Shown here: one piece after another, positions 27,277 through 37,650 of the stretch
How the letters are laid out: each line of letters starts with the position of its first letter
Numbering within the stretch: the first letter of the stretch is position 1
NCBI RefSeq assembly: GCF_030315685.1
Contig: NZ_JASXSI010000008.1
Coordinates: 124,001-188,000 of the forward strand
Direction of reading: 5' to 3'
Source: Gordonia sp. ABSL11-1
GTDB lineage: Bacteria; Actinomycetota; Actinomycetes; Mycobacteriales; Mycobacteriaceae
Length of the DNA: 64,000 nt
Position numbers and translations under genes: made by a program
Notes under the pieces: model-generated
Seen by the model: the letters and a program-made list of their open reading frames with translations, nothing else
The model's database searches: none
What the model was told of the DNA's origin: nothing

Positions 27277-28029
27277 GTGATCCCACCGATTGCTCTCAAG
27301 ATCAACCTCGACGCCGACATCGCGAACGTCGTGTCGGCGCTCATCCCGCCCACCGCGACCCCGATCCGGCGGAGCATCTGGTTCGCCGAGGCACACCCCG
27401 GGATCGGCGGGAGTACCACCCCGCTGCTGTCGAGTCGACTCATCATCAGGATCCGCAGCGGTGATCAGGACGACATCAGCGTCAAGCTGCGACCGTGTAC
27501 GACCGCCGAACTGCCCGACCGGTGGAGCCGGGAGTTCGTGGACGGCGACGCCCGGTACCGGATCGAGGCCGACTGGGGCGGGCGGCATCGGGTCCTCGCG
27601 GCATCGGTCGTCAGCGGCCGGCCGGCCGGGTCCATGGCCGCTCAGATCACCGGGACGGACCCGGTGTCGCTCCTCGATGCGACGCAACGCCAGTTCGTCG
27701 TCGCGTGTACGGCGTGCGGCGTGCCGATCGACCATCTCGTCACGATCGGCCCGATCACGTCGACGGCGTGGCCGGACGTCGACCTCGACGGTGCGCCGGT
27801 CACCGTGGAGAGATGGACGGTCGCGGATCTCGACATGCTCGAGGTGACGATGCGGCTGCGACCGCGACCCGACGACACCCCGACCCGGTTCGAGCACCTG
27901 GCATCGGCGCGCCTGTACGACCTCGAGGAGTCCGTTCGCGCTCGCGGCGCCCGGATCTCGGCGATGAGCAAGACCGAGCGGGTGTTGCACACCTTCCGGG
28001 ACCGGGCCGCGGATCCGTCGGGGGCGTGA
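27277..28029 (+). CDS. CYTH-like (triphosphate tunnel fold) protein, unassigned
   Basis: About 250 residues, all-cytoplasmic. Alternating charged strands such as SSRLIIRIRSGDQDDISVKLRP, VTVERWTVADLDMLEVTMRLRP (each broken by loops) and a C-terminal helix (TERVLHTFRD) resemble the CYTH/triphosphate tunnel family. The diagnostic ExExK at the N-terminus is replaced by LKINLD, so catalysis is doubtful. GTG 27277 (or GTG 27274) has GGAAGG 5-8 nt upstream. It is divergent from the dioxygenase operon across the 26-bp dyad and followed 40 nt later by an AraC gene. The family call is by pattern only. Confidence 0.6.
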   Translation: MIPPIALKINLDADIANVVSALIPPTATPIRRSIWFAEAHPGIGGSTTPLLSSRLIIRIRSGDQDDISVKLRPCTTAELPDRWSREFVDGDARYRIEADWGGRHRVLAASVVSGRPAGSMAAQITGTDPVSLLDATQRQFVVACTACGVPIDHLVTIGPITSTAWPDVDLDGAPVTVERWTVADLDMLEVTMRLRPRPDDTPTRFEHLASARLYDLEESVRARGARISAMSKTERVLHTFRDRAADPSGA

Positions 28030-28069
28030 TGGCCTGGGCATCGCCGCCGACGCGTGGCACCATTCCTGT

Positions 28070-28507
28070 GTGGCCACAACCTCGGACGACGATCGACGGC
28101 TCCGGGATCTCACGCGCCTGCGTCGGGTGCGCGACCGGATCGACCGTGAGTACGCCGAACCACTCGACGTGGCGTCGCTGGCCCGCGGCGCGCACATGTC
28201 GGCCGGTCATCTCAGCCGGGAGTTCCGCCGGGTATACGGCGAGTCTCCCTACTCCTATCTGATGACCCGGCGTATCGAACGTGCGATGACGCTCCTGCGT
28301 CGCGGCGACCTGAGTGTGACCGATGTCTGCTTCGCCGTCGGCTGTTCGTCGCTGGGCACCTTCAGCACCCGATTCACCGAACTGGTCGGCATGCCGCCCA
28401 GCGAGTACCGCGTGCACCACGCCGACGCAACGGTCGGCATCCCGGCGTGCCTCGCCAAACAGGTCACTCGACCGATCAGGAATCGAGAAGCGCCGGCCGG
28501 GCGCTGA
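28070..28507 (+). CDS. AraC-family transcriptional regulator
   Basis: A 145-residue stand-alone AraC/XylS DNA-binding domain with both helix-turn-helix units: LDVASLARGAHMSAGHLSRE and SVTDVCFAVGCSSLGTFS, ending in the family signature around FTELVGMPPSEYR. There is no N-terminal sensor domain, so it is a minimal member. GTG 28070 is the start. It is followed after 11 nt by a VOC protein; this regulator-VOC pairing is frequent in actinomycetes and suggests they share a transcript and a small-molecule signal. Confidence 0.92.
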   Translation: MATTSDDDRRLRDLTRLRRVRDRIDREYAEPLDVASLARGAHMSAGHLSREFRRVYGESPYSYLMTRRIERAMTLLRRGDLSVTDVCFAVGCSSLGTFSTRFTELVGMPPSEYRVHHADATVGIPACLAKQVTRPIRNREAPAGR

Positions 28508-28518
28508 CCTCTAGCGTG

Positions 28519-28935
28519 ATGTCCATGAACATCACCATTCATTACGCCTTCCTTCCGCAGACCGATCCGGAGGCCACTCTGGCCTTCTACCGAGACACCC
28601 TGGGCTTCGAGGTCCGCAACGACGTCGGATACGAGGGGATGCGGTGGCTCACCGTCGGTCCCCCCGGACAGCCGGGCACATCGATCGTGCTGCATCCACC
28701 GGCCGCGGATCCCGGGATCAGCGACGACGAGCGCCGCACCATCCTGGAATTGATCGCCAAGGGCAGCTACGGCGCGCTCACCCTGGGCACCGACGACATC
28801 GACGGATTGTTCGAGCGCCTCGAGGCGGCCGGAGCCGAGGTGCTCCAGGAACCGACCGACCAACCGTACGGTGTGCGCGACTGCGCGTTCCGCGATCCGT
28901 CCGGCAATCTCCTCCGCATCAACCAACTGTCCTGA
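28519..28935 (+). CDS. VOC (glyoxalase/bleomycin-resistance-like) protein
   Basis: A 138-residue single-domain VOC protein: INYAFLP-type first strand (NITIHYAFLPQTDPEATLAF), YRDTLGFEVRNDVG, and the closing PYGVRDCAFRDPSGNLLRI. The last motif carries the conserved Asp-Pro-x-Gly-Asn and a metal-site position. Two such halves would form the active dimer. Start at ATG 28519, with ATG 28525 two codons later. It is coupled to the AraC regulator upstream. The substrate is unknown. Confidence 0.9.
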   Translation: MSMNITIHYAFLPQTDPEATLAFYRDTLGFEVRNDVGYEGMRWLTVGPPGQPGTSIVLHPPAADPGISDDERRTILELIAKGSYGALTLGTDDIDGLFERLEAAGAEVLQEPTDQPYGVRDCAFRDPSGNLLRINQLS

Positions 28936-29038
28936 CCCGCAGGCGAATCCATGTGCAGATTCCGCGAGGGGCTCGTCGTCGCCGACGCATTGACGCCGTA
29001 CCCGCCGAGAGCGACCGCCACGGTGTCCGATCTGGTTG

Positions 29039-29068
29039 GATCGAAGCCACCGGCACCGCAGTTCGATC
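29039..29068. promoter_or_regulatory. Inverted repeat upstream of UvrA-like gene
   Basis: GATCGAA (29039-29045) and TTCGATC (29062-29068) form 7-bp inverted arms separated by 16 nt, ending 30 nt before the ATG at 29099. The spacing is wrong for an actinobacterial SOS box. It may bind another dimeric repressor. Confidence 0.3.
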
Positions 29069-29098
29069 ATGCAGCCCAACCGAACGGACGGAGACACG

Positions 29099-31526
<2,428 letters not shown>

Positions 31527-31528
<2 letters not shown>

Positions 31529-31541
31529 AAACGCGGTTTCT
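31527..31541. terminator. Short hairpin after the UvrA-like stop codon
   Basis: AGAAAC and GTTTCT (31527-31532, 31536-31541) pair around GCG directly over and after the stop codon. The 6-bp AT-containing stem is weak, so terminator function is tentative. Confidence 0.3.
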
Positions 31542-31578
31542 GAGGACACACGTTTCCCATCGGTCGTAGACTCATCGT

Positions 31579-31604
31579 TGGAACATATGTCATGATTCGT
31601 TCCA
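31579..31604. promoter_or_regulatory. TGGAAC-N14-GTTCCA inverted repeat upstream of P450
   Basis: Perfect 6-bp arms at 31579-31584 and 31599-31604 flank an AT-rich centre containing CATATG. It lies 55-80 nt before the P450 start in an unusually AT-rich patch, so it could be an operator overlapping the promoter. Confidence 0.4.
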
Positions 31605-31658
31605 TTGTTGCTCGACGGCCCGGTGAGCAACACGACGCGTGGGGAGAGTGCAAACGCG

Positions 31659-33080
31659 ATGCAGTCCACGAAGAAGACGATGCAGTCGGCGCTGGCCGCG
31701 GCCAGTCGCGCCTATCCGAGCAAGCCGAGTCCGCTGGCCGAACCGCCGGCGGACTCCGGCCTGCGGCCGGTGATGGGTGACCAGGGACTGCCGTTCCTCG
31801 GCAACACTCTCGAGGCGCTGGCCGATCCGTTGACCAGCGCGATGGAGCGATTCGAGAAGTACGGCCCCGTCTCGTGGTCGGGGTCGCTGAACATGAACAT
31901 GGTCACCCTGATCGGTCCGGAGGCCATCGAGGCGGCGTGGATGAACCGTTCGAAGGCGTTCTCCAGCGAAGAGGGCTGGGAACCGATGATCGGTCCGTTC
32001 TTCCGCCGCGGGATCATGTTGATGGATTTCGACGAACACATGCATCACCGTCGGATCCTGCAGCAGGCCTTCACCCGGCCGCGTCTGAACGGTTACCTCG
32101 ACATCATGACGCCGCACATCGAGAAGACGCTGTCGAACTGGCAGGTCGGTCCGGGATTCCCGATGTACTCACACACCAAGGACCTGACTCTCTCGCTCGC
32201 CACCGAGGTGTTCGTCGGTGCGTCACTGAACGAGGCGCAGGCCCACCGGCTGGAGAGTGCCTTCGAGGCGGCGGTGCGCGGAGGACAGGCCCTCGTCCGC
32301 GCCGACGTGCGGGACTGGACCTGGGCCCGGGGGTTACGGGGACGCGAATACCTGCAGAAGTACTTCCGCTCGGAGATTGCCGCGCGGCGGGCGGGTGACG
32401 GCGATGACCTGTTCAGCGTGCTGTGCCACAGCGAGGACGAGGACGGCAACACGTTCGGCGACGAGGACGTCGTCAACCACATGATCTTCGTCATGATGGC
32501 CGCCCACGACACGAGCACGATCGCGTTGTCGATGCTCACCTACTTCCTCGGGCGGTATCCGGAGTGGCAGGAGCGTCTGCGGGAGGAGTCGATCGCGCTG
32601 GGCAAGTCGACCATCGGCTACGACGATCTCGACGCGCTGCCCTCCCTGGACCTCGCCTTCAAGGAGACACTCCGGATCAACGCCCCGGTCGGCATGCTCT
32701 TCCGGAAGACGATCGCCGACACCGACATCCTGGGACACTACGTGCCCAAGGACACGCTCGTCGCCATCCATCCGTGGGCGTCGATGCTGCGCAAGGAGTG
32801 GTGGCCCGACCCGACGCACTGGGACCCGGAGCGGTTCTCGCCGGAACGTCGTGAGGACAAGGTGCACCGGTTCGCGTGGTCGCCGTTCGGCGGTGGCGCA
32901 CACAAGTGCATCGGCCTGTATTTCGGTGGCATGGAGGTGAAGTCGATCATGCACCAGATGCTGCAGAGGTTCGAGTGGTCGGTTCCCGCCGACTACCGCC
33001 TCGATCTCACCTACGGGACCGGACCGACACCGGCCGACGGCCTGCCCATCGATGTCCGTCATCGCAGGGTGGGCGGGTGA
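31659..33080 (+). CDS. Cytochrome P450
   Basis: A 473-residue soluble P450. I-helix oxygen-activation motif AAHDTS, K-helix ETLR and the heme-binding loop FGGGAHKCIG with Cys417 as ligand are all present, and the PERF-type motif appears as DPERFSPER. The N-terminus is polar with no membrane anchor, so it works with soluble redox partners, none of which is encoded nearby. The ordering of motifs suggests a lipophilic substrate such as a fatty acid or sterol, by similarity of type only. ATG 31659 is chosen; GGGGAG about 12 nt upstream is the probable ribosome site. Confidence 0.93.
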   Translation: MQSTKKTMQSALAAASRAYPSKPSPLAEPPADSGLRPVMGDQGLPFLGNTLEALADPLTSAMERFEKYGPVSWSGSLNMNMVTLIGPEAIEAAWMNRSKAFSSEEGWEPMIGPFFRRGIMLMDFDEHMHHRRILQQAFTRPRLNGYLDIMTPHIEKTLSNWQVGPGFPMYSHTKDLTLSLATEVFVGASLNEAQAHRLESAFEAAVRGGQALVRADVRDWTWARGLRGREYLQKYFRSEIAARRAGDGDDLFSVLCHSEDEDGNTFGDEDVVNHMIFVMMAAHDTSTIALSMLTYFLGRYPEWQERLREESIALGKSTIGYDDLDALPSLDLAFKETLRINAPVGMLFRKTIADTDILGHYVPKDTLVAIHPWASMLRKEWWPDPTHWDPERFSPERREDKVHRFAWSPFGGGAHKCIGLYFGGMEVKSIMHQMLQRFEWSVPADYRLDLTYGTGPTPADGLPIDVRHRRVGG

Positions 33081-33127
33081 GGGCACCTCGGGCGATCGGG
33101 TCCTGACTCAGGTCGCGCTGGGGGTCT

Positions 33128-33388
33128 GTCGCCGGGACTCGTCCGGATCCCGGCTCCACCAACCGGACCGTGGACCAGGGCGAGGTCGATGTGCCCGGCA
33201 CGCAGATCCCGCAGCAGTGGCTCCGAACTCGCCGGCAGAAGGCGCGGCGTGATCTCCGGATGCGCGGCGGCCAGCTCCGCGAGGAACCTGTCGCGTACGG
33301 TCGCGACACCTCGGGTGCGATTCCCGATGACCGCCTGTCGCGTCGCCCTCGCGACTGCCCGGCCGACGGCATCGGCGAGGTGTCGACC
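33128..33388 (-). pseudogene. LysR-family regulator remnant
   Basis: An 87-residue stretch on the minus strand reads like the linker and start of a LysR effector-binding domain. It begins GRHLADAVGRAVARA, passes VRDRFLAELAAAHPEITPRL and LLRDLRAGHIDLALVHGP, and stops making sense at TSPGD near the P450 stop. No helix-turn-helix is found upstream in this frame. A shifted frame just before it encodes GLDHTRVRST, recalling the end of a LysR DNA-binding domain. The piece lacks both ends and is best read as a decayed gene. Confidence 0.55.
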
Positions 33389-33564
33389 CGTTCCAGGATG
33401 TCGACCGCACGCGGGTGTGGTCGAGGCCGGCGAGCCGAGGAGGGCCGCAGCTATCGGGTCCACGTGTCGTTGACACGCGCGGCCCTGTGGATCGTCGGCA
33501 TGGGGATCTTCGACAAGGACTACGCGACACACACGGCCGGTCGTCGGCGCGCGACGTCGACCGT

Positions 33565-33590
33565 CATGTCTATCTCGCATGTCTATCTCG
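33565..33590. repeat. 13-bp tandem duplication
   Basis: CATGTCTATCTCG occurs twice back to back (33565-33577 and 33578-33590) inside the non-coding 33.4-33.8 kb stretch. Confidence 0.85.
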
Positions 33591-33716
33591 ATCCCGAGAC
33601 CTTCACCGCTGACACCCCTCTCGGTCGGTATCAGGGTGTGACCGAGCAGGTGTACATGAGCGCAACACCGGAGTGGTCGACCGGCCGGCGTTGACCAGGA
33701 AGACGACACCGCAGCA

Positions 33717-33748
33717 ACACGAGACGACTGCGACACGAGACGACTGCG
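33717..33748. repeat. 16-bp tandem duplication
   Basis: ACACGAGACGACTGCG occurs twice in direct succession (33717-33732 and 33733-33748), in the same non-coding stretch and about 35 nt before the 18-bp palindrome. Confidence 0.87.
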
Positions 33749-33783
33749 ATATCGGCGGGCAACGGAGGCCTCCGCCCGATACG

Positions 33784-33801
33784 TGCGACACGCGTGTCGC
33801 A
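33784..33801. promoter_or_regulatory. 18-bp perfect palindrome upstream of phosphotransferase operon
   Basis: TGCGACACGCGTGTCGCA is fully self-complementary and lies 83 nt before the GTG at 33884. A TAGCGT element at 33844-33849 could be the -10 box, which would put the palindrome just upstream of the -35 region. It is a good candidate operator. Confidence 0.6.
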
Positions 33802-33883
33802 TGACCTTTCGCCAACCGCCGACGGAACGGTCGCTCGGGCGGGTAGCGTCGCAGCGTCGAGGTCGCGACACGAGGGGGCGGTA

Positions 33884-35371
33884 GTGATCGAACCGAACAG
33901 CAGGTCCACGGACCCGGACGCCACCGACGGGCGTCCCGGCCATCCGACCGACGCCGCCGAGGTCGCGTCCCGGATCGCCCGCCGCCTGGGCCAGATGTGG
34001 GGACGCCACCTGACGGTTCGGGCCGCGCGGGTCCTTCCCGCAGGCGCGAGTCGCACCACCTATGCAGTCGTCGTCGGCGACGAGTCGGGGGACGGCCGCG
34101 GCGAGGCCGGCGCAGACGAGGCGATCATCGTCCGGGCGGTCCCGTCGGCCGCACCGGGCGACGGCGGACTCGACAGCGAGGTGCGTGTACTGCGGACCGC
34201 TCGGGGCGCGGGCGTCCCCGTCCCCGAGGTCCTCGACCTGAGCGACTCCGACGTCGACGACACGATCCTCGGATTCCCCTACGCTGTACTGAGATTCATC
34301 CACGGCGAGTCGATTCCGCGACGGATCCTGCGCGACGACGCGTTTGCTGCCGTCCGTGGCGATTTCGCCCGGCAGGCCGGCGAGATCCTCGCCCGGATCC
34401 ACCGAATGGACCCGGCCCCCACCGGCCTCTCGGCACTCGGCGATCCGCTCGAATCCCTGCGCACCCTGTTCCCCGTCGAATACGCCCAGGCCCCCGCCGG
34501 ACTGGTCATCGCGATCGACTGGCTGGATCGGCACCGACCCGAACCGTGGCCCACCGCGGTGGTCCACGGCGATTTCCGACTCGGCAACCTGCTGATCACC
34601 CCGGACCGTATCTCCTCCGTCCTCGACTGGGAGCTCGCGCATCTCGGGGATCCGATGGAGGACCTCGGATGGTTGTGCGCCAAGGCGTGGCGATTCGGCG
34701 TCGCCCGCCCGGTCGCGGGAATGGGTACGCGCGCCGAGCTGCTCGACGCCTACGCCGACGTCAGCGGCCGGCGGCCGACCGAGGAGGCCCTGCGGTGGTG
34801 GGAGCTCTACGCGACCGTCCGGTGGGGGCTCATCTGTGGCGCCCAGGCCAACCGTCATCTCGACGGATCGGAACGATCGATGGAGCTCGCTGCGATCGGA
34901 CGACGCAGCGCGGAGCAGGAATTCGATGTGCTGCTGACGCTCGGTGCCGCTGCGCCGTTCCGGGTACCCGACCCCCTCGACGAGGACATCGCGACACCCG
35001 GTGATGCCACGACCGAGGAGCCCCATGTCGCGCCGACGATGCTGCAGTTGCTCGAATCGGTGTCCGGGTTCCTCGTCGACGAGGTGGGTGCCGACGACGG
35101 CGTGTCGCCGCAGGTCCGCTTCCGCACCCGCGTGGCGACGAACGTGATCGCCACGGTCCGACGGCAACTGCTCCTCGGTGAGCGGCAGGCACAGGAGAGT
35201 CGTCGGCGTCTGGCCGGCCTGGGTGTGTCGGACGGGGCGGACCTCGTCGCAGCTCTGCGCGACGGCACCCTCTCCGTCGACGACGACGCCGTCCTGTCCG
35301 TGGTGACCGCCGAGGTCATCGACCGCCTGATGGTGGCAAACCCCCGACATCTGTCCCGACCCGATTGCTGA
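33884..35371 (+). CDS. Phosphotransferase (APH/choline-kinase fold), ACAD10/11-type kinase
   Basis: A 495-residue protein. The N-terminal 350 residues form an aminoglycoside-phosphotransferase-like kinase with Brenner motif VVHGDFRLGNLLI and the metal-binding DWELAHLGDPMEDLGW. The remaining residues are helical (GVSPQVRFRTRVATNVIATV) and of unknown role. This kinase type, next to an acyl-CoA dehydrogenase, occurs in vertebrate ACAD10/11 and in bacterial 4-hydroxy-acid catabolism, where a 4-hydroxyacyl-CoA is phosphorylated. GTG 33884 follows GAGGGGG. The next gene begins 14 nt downstream. Antibiotic resistance is not the likely function. Confidence 0.88.
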   Translation: MIEPNSRSTDPDATDGRPGHPTDAAEVASRIARRLGQMWGRHLTVRAARVLPAGASRTTYAVVVGDESGDGRGEAGADEAIIVRAVPSAAPGDGGLDSEVRVLRTARGAGVPVPEVLDLSDSDVDDTILGFPYAVLRFIHGESIPRRILRDDAFAAVRGDFARQAGEILARIHRMDPAPTGLSALGDPLESLRTLFPVEYAQAPAGLVIAIDWLDRHRPEPWPTAVVHGDFRLGNLLITPDRISSVLDWELAHLGDPMEDLGWLCAKAWRFGVARPVAGMGTRAELLDAYADVSGRRPTEEALRWWELYATVRWGLICGAQANRHLDGSERSMELAAIGRRSAEQEFDVLLTLGAAAPFRVPDPLDEDIATPGDATTEEPHVAPTMLQLLESVSGFLVDEVGADDGVSPQVRFRTRVATNVIATVRRQLLLGERQAQESRRRLAGLGVSDGADLVAALRDGTLSVDDDAVLSVVTAEVIDRLMVANPRHLSRPDC

Positions 35372-35385
35372 CCGAGAGGCCCGAC

Positions 35386-36660
35386 GTGGATTTCGCGCTG
35401 CCCGACACACTCACCGACTACCTGGCCGAACTCGATGCGTTCATCGAGACCGAGATCGTCCCGTTGCAGGAGTCCGGCGACAACAACCGCTTCTTCGATC
35501 ATCGTCGCGAGGACGCCCGAACCGACTGGGATCGAGGCGGTCTCCCGAGCGCCGACTGGGAGGCGCTGCTCGGTGAGGCGCGACGACGCGCCGACGCCGC
35601 AGGACACTTCCGATATCCCTTCCCGGCGGAGTTCGGCGGACGTGACGGCTCCAATCTGTCCATGGCGGTGATCCGCGAGCATCTGGCGGCCAAGGGACTC
35701 GGGCTGCACTGCGATCTGCAGAACGAACACAGCATCGTCGGCAACAACATCGGGCTCCTCCTCATGCTCGAGTACGGCTCACCCGAGCAATGCGCCGAAT
35801 GGGTGGAGGGGCTGGCCGCCGGACAACACTTCTTCGCGTTCGGGATCACCGAACCCGACCACGGCTCCGACGCCACCCACATGGAGACGACGGCCGTACG
35901 AGACGGTGACACGTGGGTCATCAACGGCGAGAAGACCTGGAACACCGGCATCCACGCCGCGCACCGGGACATCATCTTCGCACGCACCGATGGCGACGCC
36001 GGCGACGCGCGCGGGATCACCGCATTCCTCGTGGATCCGCGGAGCGAGGGATTCACCGTCGAAGAATACCTGTGGACGTTCAACATGCCGACCGATCATG
36101 CACACATCACACTGCGCGACGTCCGGGTGCCGCACTCGGCCATCATGGGTGACGAGGGCCGGGGTCTGCAGATCGTGCAGCACTTCTTCAACGAGAACCG
36201 GATTCGACAGGCTGCCTCGAGTCTCGGTGCCGCCCAGTACTGCATCGACCGCGCCGTCGCCTATGCAAACGAGCGTGCACCGTTCGGCAAGAAGCTCTCG
36301 ACCAACCAGGCGATCCAGTTCCCCCTCGTCGAGTTGCACACCCGGGCGGCCATGTTGCGCGCTCTCGTCCGCGAAACCGCCTGGAAGATGGACACATACG
36401 GACCGTTCGCCGCGTCGCAGGAGGTCTCGATGTGCAACTACCAGGCGAATCGCCTGTGTTGCGACGCCGCAGACCAGGCGATGCAGGTATTCGGCGGCCG
36501 CGGGTACTCGCGTCACGAACCGTTCGAGCACATCTACCGTCACCACCGGCGCTACCGCATCACCGAGGGTGCCGACGAGATCCAGATGCGCCGGGTCGCC
36601 GGTTATCTCTTCGGCTTCATGACCTCCGCCGCCCCCAAGGGCGTCACGCCGACAGGGTGA
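35386..36660 (+). CDS. Acyl-CoA dehydrogenase family protein
   Basis: A 424-residue FAD enzyme with the N-terminal helical domain, the middle-domain signature FGITEPDHGSDATHMET, WVINGEKTWNTG, and C-terminal QVFGGRGYSRHEPFEHIYR with TEGADEIQMRRVAG in place of the usual GTSEIQ. The features match ACAD10/11-type dehydrogenases, consistent with its phosphotransferase partner. GTG 35386 is used, preceded by GAGAGG; TTG 35365 would overlap the upstream gene. The following approximately 230 nt before the universal stress gene hold no clear feature. Confidence 0.93.
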   Translation: MDFALPDTLTDYLAELDAFIETEIVPLQESGDNNRFFDHRREDARTDWDRGGLPSADWEALLGEARRRADAAGHFRYPFPAEFGGRDGSNLSMAVIREHLAAKGLGLHCDLQNEHSIVGNNIGLLLMLEYGSPEQCAEWVEGLAAGQHFFAFGITEPDHGSDATHMETTAVRDGDTWVINGEKTWNTGIHAAHRDIIFARTDGDAGDARGITAFLVDPRSEGFTVEEYLWTFNMPTDHAHITLRDVRVPHSAIMGDEGRGLQIVQHFFNENRIRQAASSLGAAQYCIDRAVAYANERAPFGKKLSTNQAIQFPLVELHTRAAMLRALVRETAWKMDTYGPFAASQEVSMCNYQANRLCCDAADQAMQVFGGRGYSRHEPFEHIYRHHRRYRITEGADEIQMRRVAGYLFGFMTSAAPKGVTPTG

Positions 36661-36888
36661 CCCGGACGCGTTCGCGTAGGGACGAAAGCTGAACGAGCGG
36701 AGGCAGACTCGCGACCTCGCCGCCCCGACCTCGCTGCCCCGGAATGCGCCCCCGGGATGCGCCCGACAGAGACCCGTCGACGACGTGGTGTCCACAGCGC
36801 CTCTCTGCCGGGTGCATGACCGGGGCGGCTTTCCCGGGACGCCGGCTCGGAGAGCTGGAGAACGGCCGGAAAGCGGCGAGTCTCTCGG

Positions 36889-37476
36889 TCACGCACCGAC
36901 GACGCGTGGGAGCGACGGTGCGATCGCCCGACCGGCTCCCGAACGCCCTCGAGCCGACGGCGTCATGCGGATGTGACGGTGCCCGTCGGTCACCCACAGG
37001 GGGATGTCGTCGGGGAGGCGCCGAGCGATGTGGCGAACCTGCGCAGTCGGTCGGTCACCGCCCATACCGACGACGACGCCGGCGGCGTCGTGGCGCCGCA
37101 CGGCGTCGCCGAGCACACGAACCGGGTCGCCCTCGACCGCCACTGCCTGCACCGGTACCCGTGTCACGCTGCGCACCAACTCGACTCCGCGCCGCAAGGT
37201 CTCGTCGAGGGCAGCCTGCTCCGACAACAGATACGCATCCGCCTTGAGCGCATCGTGGAGAATGGTCGACGACGAATGGTGGTCGACTGGTCGGATGGCA
37301 CACACCGCGACGATCCTCGTGCCGGGACCCGTCGCCCGTTCCGCGGTGGTCCGCAGCGCTCGGGCAGACGCCGCGGACCCCGTGTAGCCGACGACCATCA
37401 CACCGCCCAAGGAGAGATCGGAGACCGCGCTCTCCGCACGATGCCGGCGGAGTCGGGCGAGTTCTCGGACAGTCAT
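36889..37476 (-). CDS. Universal stress protein family protein
   Basis: A 195-residue protein with one Usp domain: VMVVGYTGSAASARALRTT at the start, VQAVAVEGDPVRVLGDAV and the nucleotide-loop region AAGVVVGMGGDRPTAQ. The C-terminal 45 residues are basic and extra to the fold. It is divergent from the sensor kinase gene, which may control it. ATG 37476 is preferred because GAGG lies 8 nt upstream; ATG 37482 is two codons earlier and too close to that site. Confidence 0.82.
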   Translation of the reverse strand: MTVRELARLRRHRAESAVSDLSLGGVMVVGYTGSAASARALRTTAERATGPGTRIVAVCAIRPVDHHSSSTILHDALKADAYLLSEQAALDETLRRGVELVRSVTRVPVQAVAVEGDPVRVLGDAVRRHDAAGVVVGMGGDRPTAQVRHIARRLPDDIPLWVTDGHRHIRMTPSARGRSGAGRAIAPSLPRVVGA

Positions 37477-37650
37477 TGCCATCACCTCGAGAGGTCGTGG
37501 GAGAGTGGGGCGACTTCTACCGAGAACGCTAGGGATGATCGCGGTCACGATCTGCAGGCCGCAGTTGGATTCCGCGTCCACCCCCGGGTGGATCCGCGAC
37601 TCCTCCCGGAAGCCGATGCCCCGGGCCCATGTCGCCCTATCCTTGAGTCG

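Larger units (their letters stand above)
33389..33783. other. Approximately 400 nt without an intact gene
   Basis: No convincing coding sequence is seen on either strand: open frames here lack conserved motifs and a start with a ribosome site. The stretch contains two short tandem duplications (listed separately) and is consistent with a decaying segment next to the LysR remnant. Confidence 0.55.

Noticed and set aside
29039-29068. SOS (LexA) box upstream of the UvrA-like gene
   Set aside because: The arms GATCGAA and TTCGATC are 16 nt apart, while the actinobacterial SOS box needs a 4-nt spacer.
33170-33694. 174-codon plus-strand open frame between the P450 and the kinase
   Set aside because: It has no conserved motif and no ribosome site, runs over the LysR remnant and contains the 13-bp duplication. 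It is not a supported gene.
33884-35371. Aminoglycoside resistance gene
   Set aside because: The APH fold alone does not show resistance. The partner acyl-CoA dehydrogenase and the long C-terminal extension fit an ACAD10/11-type kinase.
33059-35410. 783-codon open frame on the minus strand
   Set aside because: It lies antisense to the phosphotransferase gene, whose motifs are clear. Only its last 87 codons (LysR remnant) show family features; the rest is a GC-driven shadow.
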